Shown: piece by piece, positions 1 to 7,044 of the stretch | Numbering within the stretch: position 1 is the first letter of the stretch | How the letters are laid out: each line of letters starts with the position of its first letter | Assembly: GCA_964374095.1 (NCBI GenBank) | Contig: CAYJXJ010000128.1 | Span: 1 to 13,530 of the forward strand | From: CAYJXJ01 sp964374095 | GTDB taxonomy: Bacteria > Elusimicrobiota > Elusimicrobia > UBA1565 > UBA9628 | Reading direction: 5' to 3' | Length of the DNA stretch: 13,530 nucleotides | Translations under genes and position numbers: made by a program | Notes under the pieces: model-generated | Told to the model about the DNA's origin: nothing | Database searches by the model: none | What the model saw: the letters and a program-made list of their open reading frames with translations, nothing else

Positions 1-268
1 GGTCACGGTTTCCGTGGCATTTACGCCGTCCGCAACCGTATAATGACGCCGTAGCATAAACCCGATGCTTGCCGATGTTCAAATCCCGAAGACGCACCCA
101 GACACCGCCACGGAAGTTGAGTGCAGTCTGCCCGCATTGGCCACATCGGTAAGTGTCTCCTTGGTATTTCAGCCACAGTTCTATCCAACTCTTATGATGT
201 CGCTTCCATCGAACGACCTTGTAGCTTTGAAGTCCAACAAACGAAGTGATAGCATTGACATCGGGCAT
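1..268 (-). CDS. ISL3-family transposase, N-terminal 89 residues (cut by window edge)
   Basis: This is the start of a DDE transposase that would move the surrounding insertion sequence. The ATG at 268 has a strong AGGAGG 7 nt upstream. The first 89 residues show the family's N-terminal layout: an ITSFVGLQSYKV stretch (residues 7-18), a CGQC zinc knuckle at 42-45, the VRLRDLNIGKHRVYA segment (58-72) matching the usual 'DLP-G--V-L' region, and a second cysteine pair, C79 and C84. The pattern C-x2-C then C-x4-C fits the ISL3 zinc-finger domain. The catalytic DDE core is beyond the window, so whether the gene is intact cannot be judged. Confidence is good on family and lower on exact start. Confidence 0.75.
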   Translation of the reverse strand, partial: MPDVNAITSFVGLQSYKVVRWKRHHKSWIELWLKYQGDTYRCGQCGQTALNFRGGVWVRLRDLNIGKHRVYATASLYGCGRRKCHGNRD

Positions 269-476
269 CCCTCGCCCTCCTGGACAAGTCTTCTAGACAA
301 AGACCTTGTACCAAGGATGGGGGATGCCCTTCTTGTTTCCAGGCGAATTACAAACTGCAACGGCAGCCGCCGGCCTTCGGCCGTCGGTTGCGTGCTCGCA
401 AGCTCGCGCGCCCTTCTAATTAACGAGACCAATTGGTGCCAGACTTTAAGAAATGTCATCTAATTCCAGAAGAACC
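1..476 (-). mobile_element. ISL3-family insertion sequence, one end only (runs off the left edge)
   Basis: The element is identified by the N-terminal part of an ISL3-type transposase at 1-268. Read on the minus strand, the putative tip starts at 476 with GGTTCTTCTGG, which resembles the GG(C/T)TCTTC start I know from ISL3 terminal inverted repeats. The 208 bases between tip and transposase contain a short hairpin (371-383) and no convincing gene; ORFs there on both strands look spurious. The 8 bases outside the tip (477-484, AT-rich) would be one copy of the 8-bp target duplication usual for this family. The other end and second duplication lie outside the window, so the boundary is inferred. 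Confidence 0.6.
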
Positions 477-505
477 GAATTTGTCTTATGGCGGGATGTG
501 ACCCC
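477..505 (-). repeat. Half of an inverted-repeat element, interrupted by the ISL3 element
   Basis: Read on the minus strand from 505, the sequence is GGGGTCACATCCC, two different bases, CAT, two different bases, then GACAAA. This matches 22 of 26 bases of one arm of the complete inverted repeat at 2987-3049. The matching arm is followed within three bases by the proposed ISL3 tip at 476, and the partner arm is absent from the window. The simplest reading is that the insertion sequence landed in the loop of this copy. Like the complete copy, it lies downstream of a TAA stop codon in the same orientation. Confidence 0.65.
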
Positions 506-521
506 TTAAAACCCCTTAAAA
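502..521. repeat. Tandem 10-bp duplication (CCCCTTAAAA x2)
   Basis: Two perfect copies of CCCCTTAAAA lie side by side. On the minus strand each copy reads TTTTAAGGGG, and the inner one contains the last Phe codon and TAA stop of the barrel-protein gene. The second copy runs into the GGGGTCACATCCC arm. It may be a small slippage or insertion-linked duplication. Confidence 0.8.
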
Positions 522-1277
522 TCGGATGCCGAAGCTGCTTTCGGCGCCGTGCGAGCCATGCATGAGCAGGTAGGCCGCGCTCAAGTAGAGATACGGGAGC
601 CACTTGGGCGTGGTGATCGCGGCGAAGGGTTTAATTTTGGCGCCCACGGTGAAGCGGCTTTCGATCGTCCGGACCGTCTCGCCGGCCAGGGTCGTGTCGA
701 GGGTTGAATTGCGGGCGACCAACCGCGTCCAATCGAATCCCGGTCCGGCGAAGAGGGTCAACCAGTTGTTCTTCATGGAGCCGGCGAGATTGATCCCCGC
801 GTGCACGCCGGAGAAATGCTGGTGCACGAAAGAGTGGGCGACGCCCGCCGCCAGCAAATGGAAGGTCCATGGATGCGGCTTTTCCGGATCCTTGACGATC
901 CCCCACCTCAGGCCGCCGCCCGAGACGGCCAGACCCTCATAACTCACACCCCGGACGAAGACGTCGAAGCGCAGAGGCACCCCGACATCCACCTGCACCC
1001 AGGGAAGACCGAACCCCCGCACGCCGTTGCGCCTCAGGATGAGGTCGTTTTTCTCCGGAGAGAATTGCATGGCCCCGCGAAAGCCCAACTCCCAACCGGT
1101 GAAGCCCAGATTCCGGCCGCTGTGGAAGGTCCCGGAGCCGAGGATGCCGCCGAGATCGCGGGCGAAGGGCTTGAGCGAACCCCGGTCCGAAAACTGCTGG
1201 AAACCCCCATACTGGTCGGCCGCCGCGGGCGCGGCGCACGCGACCGTCAACAAGGCGGCAAGGATCGATCGGGTCAT
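516..1277 (-). CDS. Secreted beta-barrel outer-membrane protein, function unknown
   Basis: The product has 253 residues from the ATG at 1277. This start is preferred to the longer upstream frame because it has GGGAGG just upstream, a 4-nt ATGA overlap with the end of coaX, and opens directly with a Sec signal peptide (hydrophobic residues 5-20, cleavage near APAAA-DQ). The mature protein is rich in Gly and aromatic residues in alternating beta-strand patterns and ends in G-I-R-F, the C-terminal phenylalanine typical of Bam-inserted barrels. The segment near LGGILGSGTF resembles the DUF6588-type proteins I recall, but that assignment is weak. It is the last gene of the mdh-coaX cluster, coupled by overlap to a cytoplasmic kinase; this may be chance co-transcription. 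Substrate or pore role is unknown. Confidence 0.7.
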   Translation of the reverse strand: MTRSILAALLTVACAAPAAADQYGGFQQFSDRGSLKPFARDLGGILGSGTFHSGRNLGFTGWELGFRGAMQFSPEKNDLILRRNGVRGFGLPWVQVDVGVPLRFDVFVRGVSYEGLAVSGGGLRWGIVKDPEKPHPWTFHLLAAGVAHSFVHQHFSGVHAGINLAGSMKNNWLTLFAGPGFDWTRLVARNSTLDTTLAGETVRTIESRFTVGAKIKPFAAITTPKWLPYLYLSAAYLLMHGSHGAESSFGIRF

Positions 1278-2050
1278 GAGGTTCCCTCCCCGGAAACGCA
1301 ATCGTAGGCGAAGCGAAGACCTCGCAGGGTGAGGTCGGGCTCCCAACGGCCGCCGGGCGGCAAATCCCGCCGGAAGAGCCGGGCGTAGCCCCCGGTCCAC
1401 AGCAGGGCCGGCCGCGCGGGGCGCAACTCACGAAGCGTCAACTCCAGCACGTGCCTGATCATGCCCACGGTGCCGTGGTAGAGCCCGGCCTGAAGGCATT
1501 CGCGGGTGCTCCGGCCGATAACGCGAAGAGGACGGGCCGGCATGATGAGCGGGAGCTTCGCCGTCTTCTCGGCCAAAGCCTCCGCGGCCAGGCGCGGGCC
1601 GGGAAGGATCGCGCCGCCAAGAAACTCACCCGCCGCCGAGACGCAATCAAATGTCATCGCCGTCCCCATGTCCACCACCACCGCGGCCCCGCCCGTCATG
1701 CGCCAAGCCCCCAGCGCGTTGACGAGGCGATCGGCTCCGACCCCGAGAGGCTCACGCACCTTGAGTTTAAGCCCCAGCGGACTCCGCGGCCCGACACACA
1801 CCGGCCGGCATCCCCAACGCCGCCGGACCGCCGCCTGCAGAGGACGGTCGAGCGGCGGCACCACGCTCGCGATCACGGCGGCCGCCACGCCGTTGCACCC
1901 GCCCAGAGCGGCGGCGATCTGAGCCGTAAGGTCGCCCGACGAAGGGTGGCCATGGGTCGGCACCCTGGCCCGCCGCTCCAACCGGCGACCCCGGAACAGG
2001 CCGACCCCGATGGAGGTGTTGCCGACGTCCAGGACCAGCAGCGGCTTCAC
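1274..2050 (-). CDS. coaX: Type III pantothenate kinase
   Basis: The protein has 258 residues, the usual length for the family. It phosphorylates pantothenate with ATP in the cytoplasm, the first committed step of coenzyme A synthesis (EC 2.7.1.33). The ASKHA-fold signatures are clear: DVGNT at 8-12 (phosphate loop), GADR at 105-108 with the proposed catalytic Asp107, DMGTAMTFD at 127-135, and a GGAILPG turn at 145-151. The GTG start at 2050 overlaps the mdh stop by four bases (GTGA), and its own stop overlaps the next ATG by four bases, so it sits in a tightly coupled operon. CoA supply is a reasonable fit beside an acyl-CoA carboxylase gene, but that link is inferred. Confidence 0.95.
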   Translation of the reverse strand: MKPLLVLDVGNTSIGVGLFRGRRLERRARVPTHGHPSSGDLTAQIAAALGGCNGVAAAVIASVVPPLDRPLQAAVRRRWGCRPVCVGPRSPLGLKLKVREPLGVGADRLVNALGAWRMTGGAAVVVDMGTAMTFDCVSAAGEFLGGAILPGPRLAAEALAEKTAKLPLIMPARPLRVIGRSTRECLQAGLYHGTVGMIRHVLELTLRELRPARPALLWTGGYARLFRRDLPPGGRWEPDLTLRGLRFAYDCVSGEGTS

Positions 2051-2976
2051 TTAAGGGCTGCCGACAATTCCTTCACCGCGGCGGCTGATTTTTGCAGCGC
2101 GATCCGTTCCTCCACCGTCAGGTTGAGGATGACGATTTCCTCGAGGCCGCGCGCCCCGAGTTTGGCGGGCACTCCCACGAAGACCCCGTCGATGCCGTAC
2201 TCCCCTTCCAGGAGCACCGCGCAGGGCAGGATCTTCCTCTTGTCCTTCAGGATGGATTCGACCATCTCGGCCGTGGAAGCGGCCGGCGCGTAGTAGGCCG
2301 AGCCCGTCTTGAGGAGCTTGACGATCTCGGCGCCTCCGTCGCGCGTGCGCTGGTTGATCTGCGCGATCTTGTCGGCCGCCATGAGCTCCGTGATGGGGAT
2401 TCCCGCCACCGTCGAGAACCTGGGCATCGGGACCATGGTGTCCCCGTGCCCCCCCAAGACCATGGCGTGGACGTTTTCCATGGAGACGTCGAGGGCTTCG
2501 GCGATGAAGGCGCGCATCCGGGCCGAGTCGAGCACTCCGGCCATGCCCAGGACGCGGTGGCGAGGAAAGCCCGAAGTCCTCAGCGCCACCAAGCACATCG
2601 CGTCGAGGGGGTTGGAGACGACGATGAGGATGCAATGGGGCGAGAATTTGACGGCCTGCTCGGTCACCGCGCGCACGATGCCCGCGTTGGTATTCAACAG
2701 GTCGTCGCGGCTCATCCCGGGCTTGCGCGGAATGCCGGCGGTGATCACGACGATGTCCGAGCCCGCCGTCGCCTCGTAGGAGATCGAGCCGGTGACCTTG
2801 GAGTCGTACCCGTAGATGGGGGCCGACTCGACGATGTCGAGGGCCTTGCCCGCGGGCATGCCTTCGGTTTGGGGAATGTCGAGAGCGACCACGTCGCAAA
2901 TCTCCATCTCGGCGAGCCTCTGAACCAGCGTGGCCCCCACGTTGCCGGCGCCGACGACCGTCACCCTTCTTCGCAT
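2047..2976 (-). CDS. mdh: Malate dehydrogenase, LDH-like type
   Basis: This 309-residue NAD-dependent enzyme interconverts malate and oxaloacetate (EC 1.1.1.37) in the cytoplasm. Visible motifs are the Rossmann loop GAGNVG at 9-14, Asp33 after the second strand (favours NAD over NADP), and the mobile loop IPRKPGMSR (82-90) with Arg84 and Arg90, which marks malate rather than lactate specificity. LDSAR at 149-153 supplies Asp150 and Arg153, and GGHGD at 175-179 supplies catalytic His177. The ATG at 2976 follows GGGAGGA with short spacing. The 73 bp between it and the carboxylase stop are almost entirely filled by an inverted-repeat element whose end touches this Shine-Dalgarno sequence. With the carboxylase and the epimerase it fits a succinate-propionate route. 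Confidence 0.95.
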   Translation of the reverse strand: MRRRVTVVGAGNVGATLVQRLAEMEICDVVALDIPQTEGMPAGKALDIVESAPIYGYDSKVTGSISYEATAGSDIVVITAGIPRKPGMSRDDLLNTNAGIVRAVTEQAVKFSPHCILIVVSNPLDAMCLVALRTSGFPRHRVLGMAGVLDSARMRAFIAEALDVSMENVHAMVLGGHGDTMVPMPRFSTVAGIPITELMAADKIAQINQRTRDGGAEIVKLLKTGSAYYAPAASTAEMVESILKDKRKILPCAVLLEGEYGIDGVFVGVPAKLGARGLEEIVILNLTVEERIALQKSAAAVKELSAALK

Positions 2977-2986
2977 GAATCCTCCC

Positions 2987-3049
2987 TGGGGTCACATCCC
3001 AACATCTGACAAACTACAGCAATTTGACAGATGTTGGGATGTGACCCCA
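2987..3049. repeat. Complete 63-bp inverted-repeat (REP/MITE-like) element
   Basis: Two 27-nt arms (2987-3013 and 3023-3049) pair at 26 of 27 positions around a 9-nt loop. The outer 22 pairs are perfect, and the only mismatch is A3009 against A3027. The outer arm carries GGGGTCACATCCC. It fills the gap between the carboxylase stop (3050-3052) and the mdh ribosome-binding site (about 2980-2986). No T-run follows on either strand, so it does not look like an ordinary intrinsic terminator. A related half-copy lies at 477-505. It could be a REP-like element mobilised in trans; this is inference. Confidence 0.85.
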
Positions 3050-4633
3050 TTATAGCGGAATGTTGCCGTGCTTCTTATTGATCCGCTCCGCCTTCTTGCC
3101 CTTGAGAATCTGGAGGGCCCGGATCACCTTGCGGCGCGTTTCCTGCGCGTCGATCACCTCGTCGATGTAGCCGCGCTGCGCGGCCTGGTACGGGGACGAA
3201 AAGCTCCGGGCGTAGTCGTCCACCAGCTTCTGGCGCAGGGCCGAGCGGACCAAGCCCGGCTCGGCGGCGGCCAGTTCCCGGCGGTAGAGGATGTCCACCG
3301 CGCCCTGCGGGCCCATCACCGCGATCTCGGCCGAAGGCCAGGCGAAGTTCACGTCGCCGCGCACGTGCTTGGAGCTCATCACGTCGTAGGCCCCGCCATA
3401 GGCCTTCCTCAATACGACCGTCACCTTCGGCACCGTGGCCTGGCAGTAGGCATAGAGGAGCTTGGCCCCCTTGCGGATGATGCCTCCGTGCTCCTGCTCC
3501 ACCCCCGGCCAGTAGCCCGGGACGTCGACCAAGGTGAGGATCGGGATGTTGAAGGCGTCGCAAAAGCGCACGAACCGGGCGCCCTTCTCGCTGGCCCCGA
3601 TGTCGAGAGCGCCGGAAAGAACCATCGAATTATTGGCCACCACGCCGACGGTCTCCCCATTCATCCGGATGAAGCCCGCGGTGATATTGATCGCGAAATC
3701 GCGGTGGACCTCGAGAAATTGGTGCGAATCGGCGATTTCGGATATGACGTCGTGGACCCGGTAGGGCTTTTTCGGGTCGCTCTCGGCCAGGTCGGCGAGC
3801 TTGGGACACAGGCGGTGGGGATCGTCGGTCGGCATCAAGGAACGGGGCCTCTCCTCGCAGCTCTGCGGCAGGTAGTCGACGAGCTCTCGGATTTGCCTGA
3901 AGCAGTCCTGCTCCGAGCCCGCCACGAAATGGCAGACGCCCGACTTCTCGCTGTGGATGCGGGCCCCGCCGAGGGATTCGAAATCGGCCGATTCCCAGGT
4001 CGCCTATCGGATGACCTCGGGGCCTGTGATGTACATGTGGCTGATCACTTCAACCATGAAAACGAAATCCGTGAGCGCGGGAGAGTAGACCGCGCCTCCC
4101 GCGCAGGGGCCCAGTATGGCCGAAATCTGAGGGACGTAGCCCGACGCCTGGACGTTGCGGTAGAAGATCTCGGCGTAGCCCCCCAGGGATTCCACCCCCT
4201 CCTGGATGCGGGCCCCGCCGGAATCGCAGAGGCCGATCACCGGGACCTTGGCCGACATGGCGAGGTCCATGACCCGGCAAATCTTGTTGGCGTGGGCCAG
4301 GCCGAGTGTGCCTCCCATGACCGTGAAGTCTTGGGAGAAGACGCACACCCCGCGGCCGTTGATGCGCCCGAAGCCCGCGACGACGCCGTCGGCGGGCAAG
4401 GTCTGCGTGTCCAGGCCGAACTCGTGGGCCCGCTTTTCCACCAAGAGGCCGATCTCCTCGAATGTGTCGTCGTCCAGGAGGGACTCGATGCGCTCGCGCG
4501 CCAGGAGCTTCCCCTTCGCCCGCTGGGCCTTGACCCGCTCCGGGCCGCCCCCCGCCATGGCCGCGCGCCTCCTTTCGAGGAGGGCTTGAGTCTTACTCGA
4601 GACGAGGGCCTTCGGCCGCCTGGTCTGGTCCAT
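3050..4633 (-). pseudogene. pccB: Acyl-CoA carboxylase, carboxyltransferase (beta) subunit, interrupted by one in-frame TAG
   Basis: The frame is collinear with propionyl-CoA carboxylase beta / methylmalonyl-CoA decarboxylase alpha over 527 codons, the normal length, except for a TAG at codon 210 (4004-4006). The enzyme moves a carboxyl group between biotin and propionyl-CoA. Before the stop are AGGGPERV...KGKLLARERI (27-49), GGTLG (107-111), DSGGARIQEG (137-146) and GPCAGGAVYSPALTDF (175-190). After it the same frame continues with LGGARIHSEKSG, VDVPG, GGIIRKGAKLLYAY, RKAYGGAYDVMSSKH and a normal C terminus. No frameshift is needed. Three codons past the stop the family's TGE reads TWE. It may be a recent nonsense mutation or a sequence error. 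PccB, MmdA and other beta subunits cannot be separated by eye. No biotin-carrier gene is visible nearby. Confidence 0.85.
4004..4006 (-). other. In-frame amber codon inside the carboxylase gene
   Basis: The minus strand reads GTC ATC CGA TAG GCG ACC TGG GAA TCG. Homologues as I know them have V-I-K-(T/A/S)-V-T-G-E here, so TAG replaces a small residue codon (one change from TCG) and TGG replaces GGG. TAG is the normal final stop of the spermidine-synthase-like, pilT, protease and epimerase genes in this window, so recoding is unlikely. Confidence 0.85.
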
Positions 4634-4645
4634 GCGCGCGCGACT

Positions 4646-4674
4646 ACTCTATCAAAATGCCCGGGAGCAGGCAA
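4646..4674 (-). promoter_or_regulatory. Candidate sigma70-type promoter of the carboxylase cluster
   Basis: The minus strand has TTGCCT (4669-4674), 17 bp, then TAGAGT (4646-4651). Only 12 nt separate the -10 box from the carboxylase ATG, and no Shine-Dalgarno is visible, so the transcript would be leaderless or nearly so. The same -10 hexamer occurs in front of the epimerase gene. Confidence 0.4.
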
Positions 4675-4700
4675 TTTGGTTAAATAGCCGCCGCATGGCA

Positions 4701-4730
4701 TCCGCGGGGGACGGAGGCTTCGTCCGCGGA
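4701..4730 (-). terminator. Hairpin after the spermidine-synthase-like gene, possible weak terminator
   Basis: TCCGCGG (4701-4707) pairs with CCGCGGA (4724-4730), and ACG/CGT extend the stem inside a 3-nt bulge. It lies just past the TAG stop at 4734 on the minus strand, before the carboxylase promoter. No clear T-run follows, so intrinsic termination is uncertain. Confidence 0.3.
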
Positions 4731-4733
4731 GCG

Positions 4734-7004
4734 CTAGGGGAAAGGCGCCGGGGGCCGGTCCAGCAGCTTGGATCTCTGGCGGTAGGCCGGCGACCAGGAC
4801 CTGAAGTACGGGTACTCGATCCATGGAAAGTCGTCGGTCACCGACCGGACTCCCGCCAAGCGCTCCCGGTACCACTCCCCCGTACCCCGGTAGAGCCTCC
4901 AGAAGGCGTCCTCTCTCTCGAACTCGCGGTCGAGCTCCAGCATGTCGCGGCGGACCTCAGGCAGCCGCAGGCGAGCCGCCACGCGGCGACGGTCCGCCGG
5001 GATCGGGGACTCGCTTCCGAGCATCAGCACGCCGCGCAGACCGGCCGTCGTCCGCCACACCGAGACGTGGGGCCACACCTCCAGAAAACTCTTCATGACC
5101 ATCTCAAACTCCGTGCGCGGGGTGGACAGGAGCCAGACGGCCAGCAGGCCCCCCGGCCGTAAGCGGCACCGGGCCAGACGGAAGAAATCCCTGTTGTAGA
5201 GGTTCGCCGTGCCCGCGGCGAACAGGGGCGGGGAGGGGTCCACGATGACCACGTCGTAGCCCCCCCGGTCCCGGAGCAGGTGGTTGCGTCCGTCGTTGAC
5301 GATCAGGGAGGCCCGGGGGTCTGAGGTCCAGCGGCCGGCGTCAGAGTAGGAATGGGGGAAAGCCTTGAGGACCGCCGGAACCAGTTCCACGACGTCCACC
5401 GACCCCGGATGACTCAGCGCGGAGCGAAAGGTGGTCCCCATGCCGAAACAGATGATCAGAGTCCGTTGCGGGTCGGGATGCAAGAGCAGGGGGATGTGCG
5501 CCATCATCTTGGTGGCGTTGGTGTAGGAGGTGACGCCGATGCCGTTGACGAGGAGAAGGCGCTGGGAGCCCCGCGCGAGCACCCCGACGGAGGCCTCCGC
5601 GTCCTCGGCGTAATATATCATGCGGGAATTGAGCTCCGGGTAACGGGCATCCCACTCGAGCCGGAACTGCAGGGGGAGGTGGCGCCCCGCGAGGCGGGTC
5701 CGGCCCAGTACCACGGCGAGCAGGGCGCAGGCCGGGACCGCGGCGCGAACCCACGGCCGGGGAGCCGACGCGACGATCAGCGCGGACCCGAAGGCTCCGG
5801 CCAGGCCCAGGGTGATGAGCAAGGCTCCCTGCACATTGAAGGCGGGCAGCCACCAGAAGCCAGCGGCCAGGCTACCCGCAATGGCTCCCAACGTGTTCCA
5901 GAAGTACAATCGTCCGACCACGGCCCCCACCGCCGCGCCCGGCGCGCACAAGCGCACGCCGGTCGGCAGGATCGTCCCCTGGAGGAGCGCGAAGGGGCCC
6001 AGCACCAGGCAGGTCTCCACCAAGGGTATGAGGAGGGGCGGACGCTGATCGGGAGAGCTCATATCCGCGATGTAGACCTGGAAGAGCTGGGTCAACTCCA
6101 GGGAAAGATAGCCCACGAAACCGACGAGGGCGGAGAGGACCAAGAGCCCGCCGAGGGGACCGACCCCGCGTGCCGGCAGGCGCCCGGCGAGGACGCTGCC
6201 GAGCCCGAGGCCGGCAAGGAAGACGGCGAGGACCGCGGCGAAGCAATAGACCGAGCTGCTGAAGGACGGAATCAGCAGGCGCGTCCAGATCACCTCGGAG
6301 GCCATGCCGCAAAGTCCTGAGACAAAGACGCAGGCCATGGCCGCGCGCTGGGTCCCGTCCGGCGCGGGGGAGAAGGGCGCGACGGCGGCCCTGGGCGGGC
6401 CCCCGGAGCCGGCGCGCCGGAGCGCCCAGGTCCCTGCCGCGAGGTTGAGCAGGACCGCCAGCCAGTACGTTCCGCGCAGGCCCAGGAAGGCCAGCACCAC
6501 GAAGGCGTTCACGAGCGCCCCCAGGCAGGCCCCGAACAGATTGGCCGCGTATAGGTCGCCGGCGTCCCGGCCGGCGTCGCCGCTTCCGGCGGCCTGGGCG
6601 AGCACGGGAAAGGTGGCTCCCATCAGGATCGTCGGCGGCAGCAGCGCCGTGAAAGTCAGCGCGAAGCGCAGGGGCGCGATCGGCAGGTCGGAGGCCTCAA
6701 CGAAGGCCAGAATCCCTTGGATCTCGAGCGGCCAAGCGGCCGCCAGGGCGGCGATCCCCAGTTCCAACTTCCCGTAGACCGCCAGCGGATCCCCGGCACG
6801 GCGGCACCACCGCGCTCCAAGGAGGGCCCCCAGCGCGGAGCCGGCCATGAAAGCGGCCAGCACCGTGGACACGGACTGGACCGTGGCGCCGAAGACGAGG
6901 ACCAACTGCCGGGTCCAGACCACCTCATAGCCGAGGGCCGCGAATCCCGAAATGAAGAAGAGGGCGTGAAGCAGTCCCCTCGGCGCGGGATCGGGTCGGC
7001 TCAC
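4734..7004 (-). CDS. Fused polytopic membrane / spermidine-synthase-like protein
   Basis: The 756-residue protein has two parts. Residues 1 to about 440 form many hydrophobic helices, opening with SGFAALGYEVVWTRQLVLVFG (19-39), the hallmark of the membrane half of 'fused MFS/spermidine synthase' proteins; a second copy of this motif (GMASEVIWTRLL) appears near residue 235. The C-terminal part is a Rossmann methyltransferase-like domain: NGIG near 485, FGMGTT near 520 in place of the usual GGG loop, VVELVP, NDGRNHL near 573 and YDVVIVDPSPPL near 585. Reaction and substrate are unknown; polyamine synthesis should not be assumed. The GTG start at 7004 is 40 bp after pilT, so co-transcription is possible, but TATCCT lies 6 nt upstream and could give its own leaderless transcript. 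The stop is TAG. Confidence 0.85.
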   Translation of the reverse strand: MSRPDPAPRGLLHALFFISGFAALGYEVVWTRQLVLVFGATVQSVSTVLAAFMAGSALGALLGARWCRRAGDPLAVYGKLELGIAALAAAWPLEIQGILAFVEASDLPIAPLRFALTFTALLPPTILMGATFPVLAQAAGSGDAGRDAGDLYAANLFGACLGALVNAFVVLAFLGLRGTYWLAVLLNLAAGTWALRRAGSGGPPRAAVAPFSPAPDGTQRAAMACVFVSGLCGMASEVIWTRLLIPSFSSSVYCFAAVLAVFLAGLGLGSVLAGRLPARGVGPLGGLLVLSALVGFVGYLSLELTQLFQVYIADMSSPDQRPPLLIPLVETCLVLGPFALLQGTILPTGVRLCAPGAAVGAVVGRLYFWNTLGAIAGSLAAGFWWLPAFNVQGALLITLGLAGAFGSALIVASAPRPWVRAAVPACALLAVVLGRTRLAGRHLPLQFRLEWDARYPELNSRMIYYAEDAEASVGVLARGSQRLLLVNGIGVTSYTNATKMMAHIPLLLHPDPQRTLIICFGMGTTFRSALSHPGSVDVVELVPAVLKAFPHSYSDAGRWTSDPRASLIVNDGRNHLLRDRGGYDVVIVDPSPPLFAAGTANLYNRDFFRLARCRLRPGGLLAVWLLSTPRTEFEMVMKSFLEVWPHVSVWRTTAGLRGVLMLGSESPIPADRRRVAARLRLPEVRRDMLELDREFEREDAFWRLYRGTGEWYRERLAGVRSVTDDFPWIEYPYFRSWSPAYRQRSKLLDRPPAPFP

Positions 7005-7044
7005 GGGGTCAGGATACCGGCCCTCGGAATCGGGCTACCGGCCG

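Noticed and set aside
65..463. ORFs at 65-463 (+) and 181-459 (-)
   Set aside because: Both overlap the ISL3 transposase start and its noncoding end; neither shows family features, whereas the frame at 1-268 minus has zinc-knuckle motifs and AGGAGG.
3049..3054. TATAAT on the minus strand overlapping the carboxylase stop as an mdh promoter
   Set aside because: No acceptable -35 lies 15-19 bp upstream, and the start of transcription would fall inside the inverted repeat; the mdh Shine-Dalgarno fits operon-internal translation.
4004..4006. Recoding of TAG as an amino acid (pyrrolysine or suppressor)
   Set aside because: TAG is the natural terminal codon of four other genes here, carboxylases do not need an unusual residue at this place, and a nearby G-to-W change suggests error or decay.
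3068..4687. Long plus-strand open frame (539 codons) antisense to the carboxylase gene
   Set aside because: It mirrors a clearly homologous minus-strand gene, has GC-driven composition without family motifs, and such shadows are common in GC-rich DNA.
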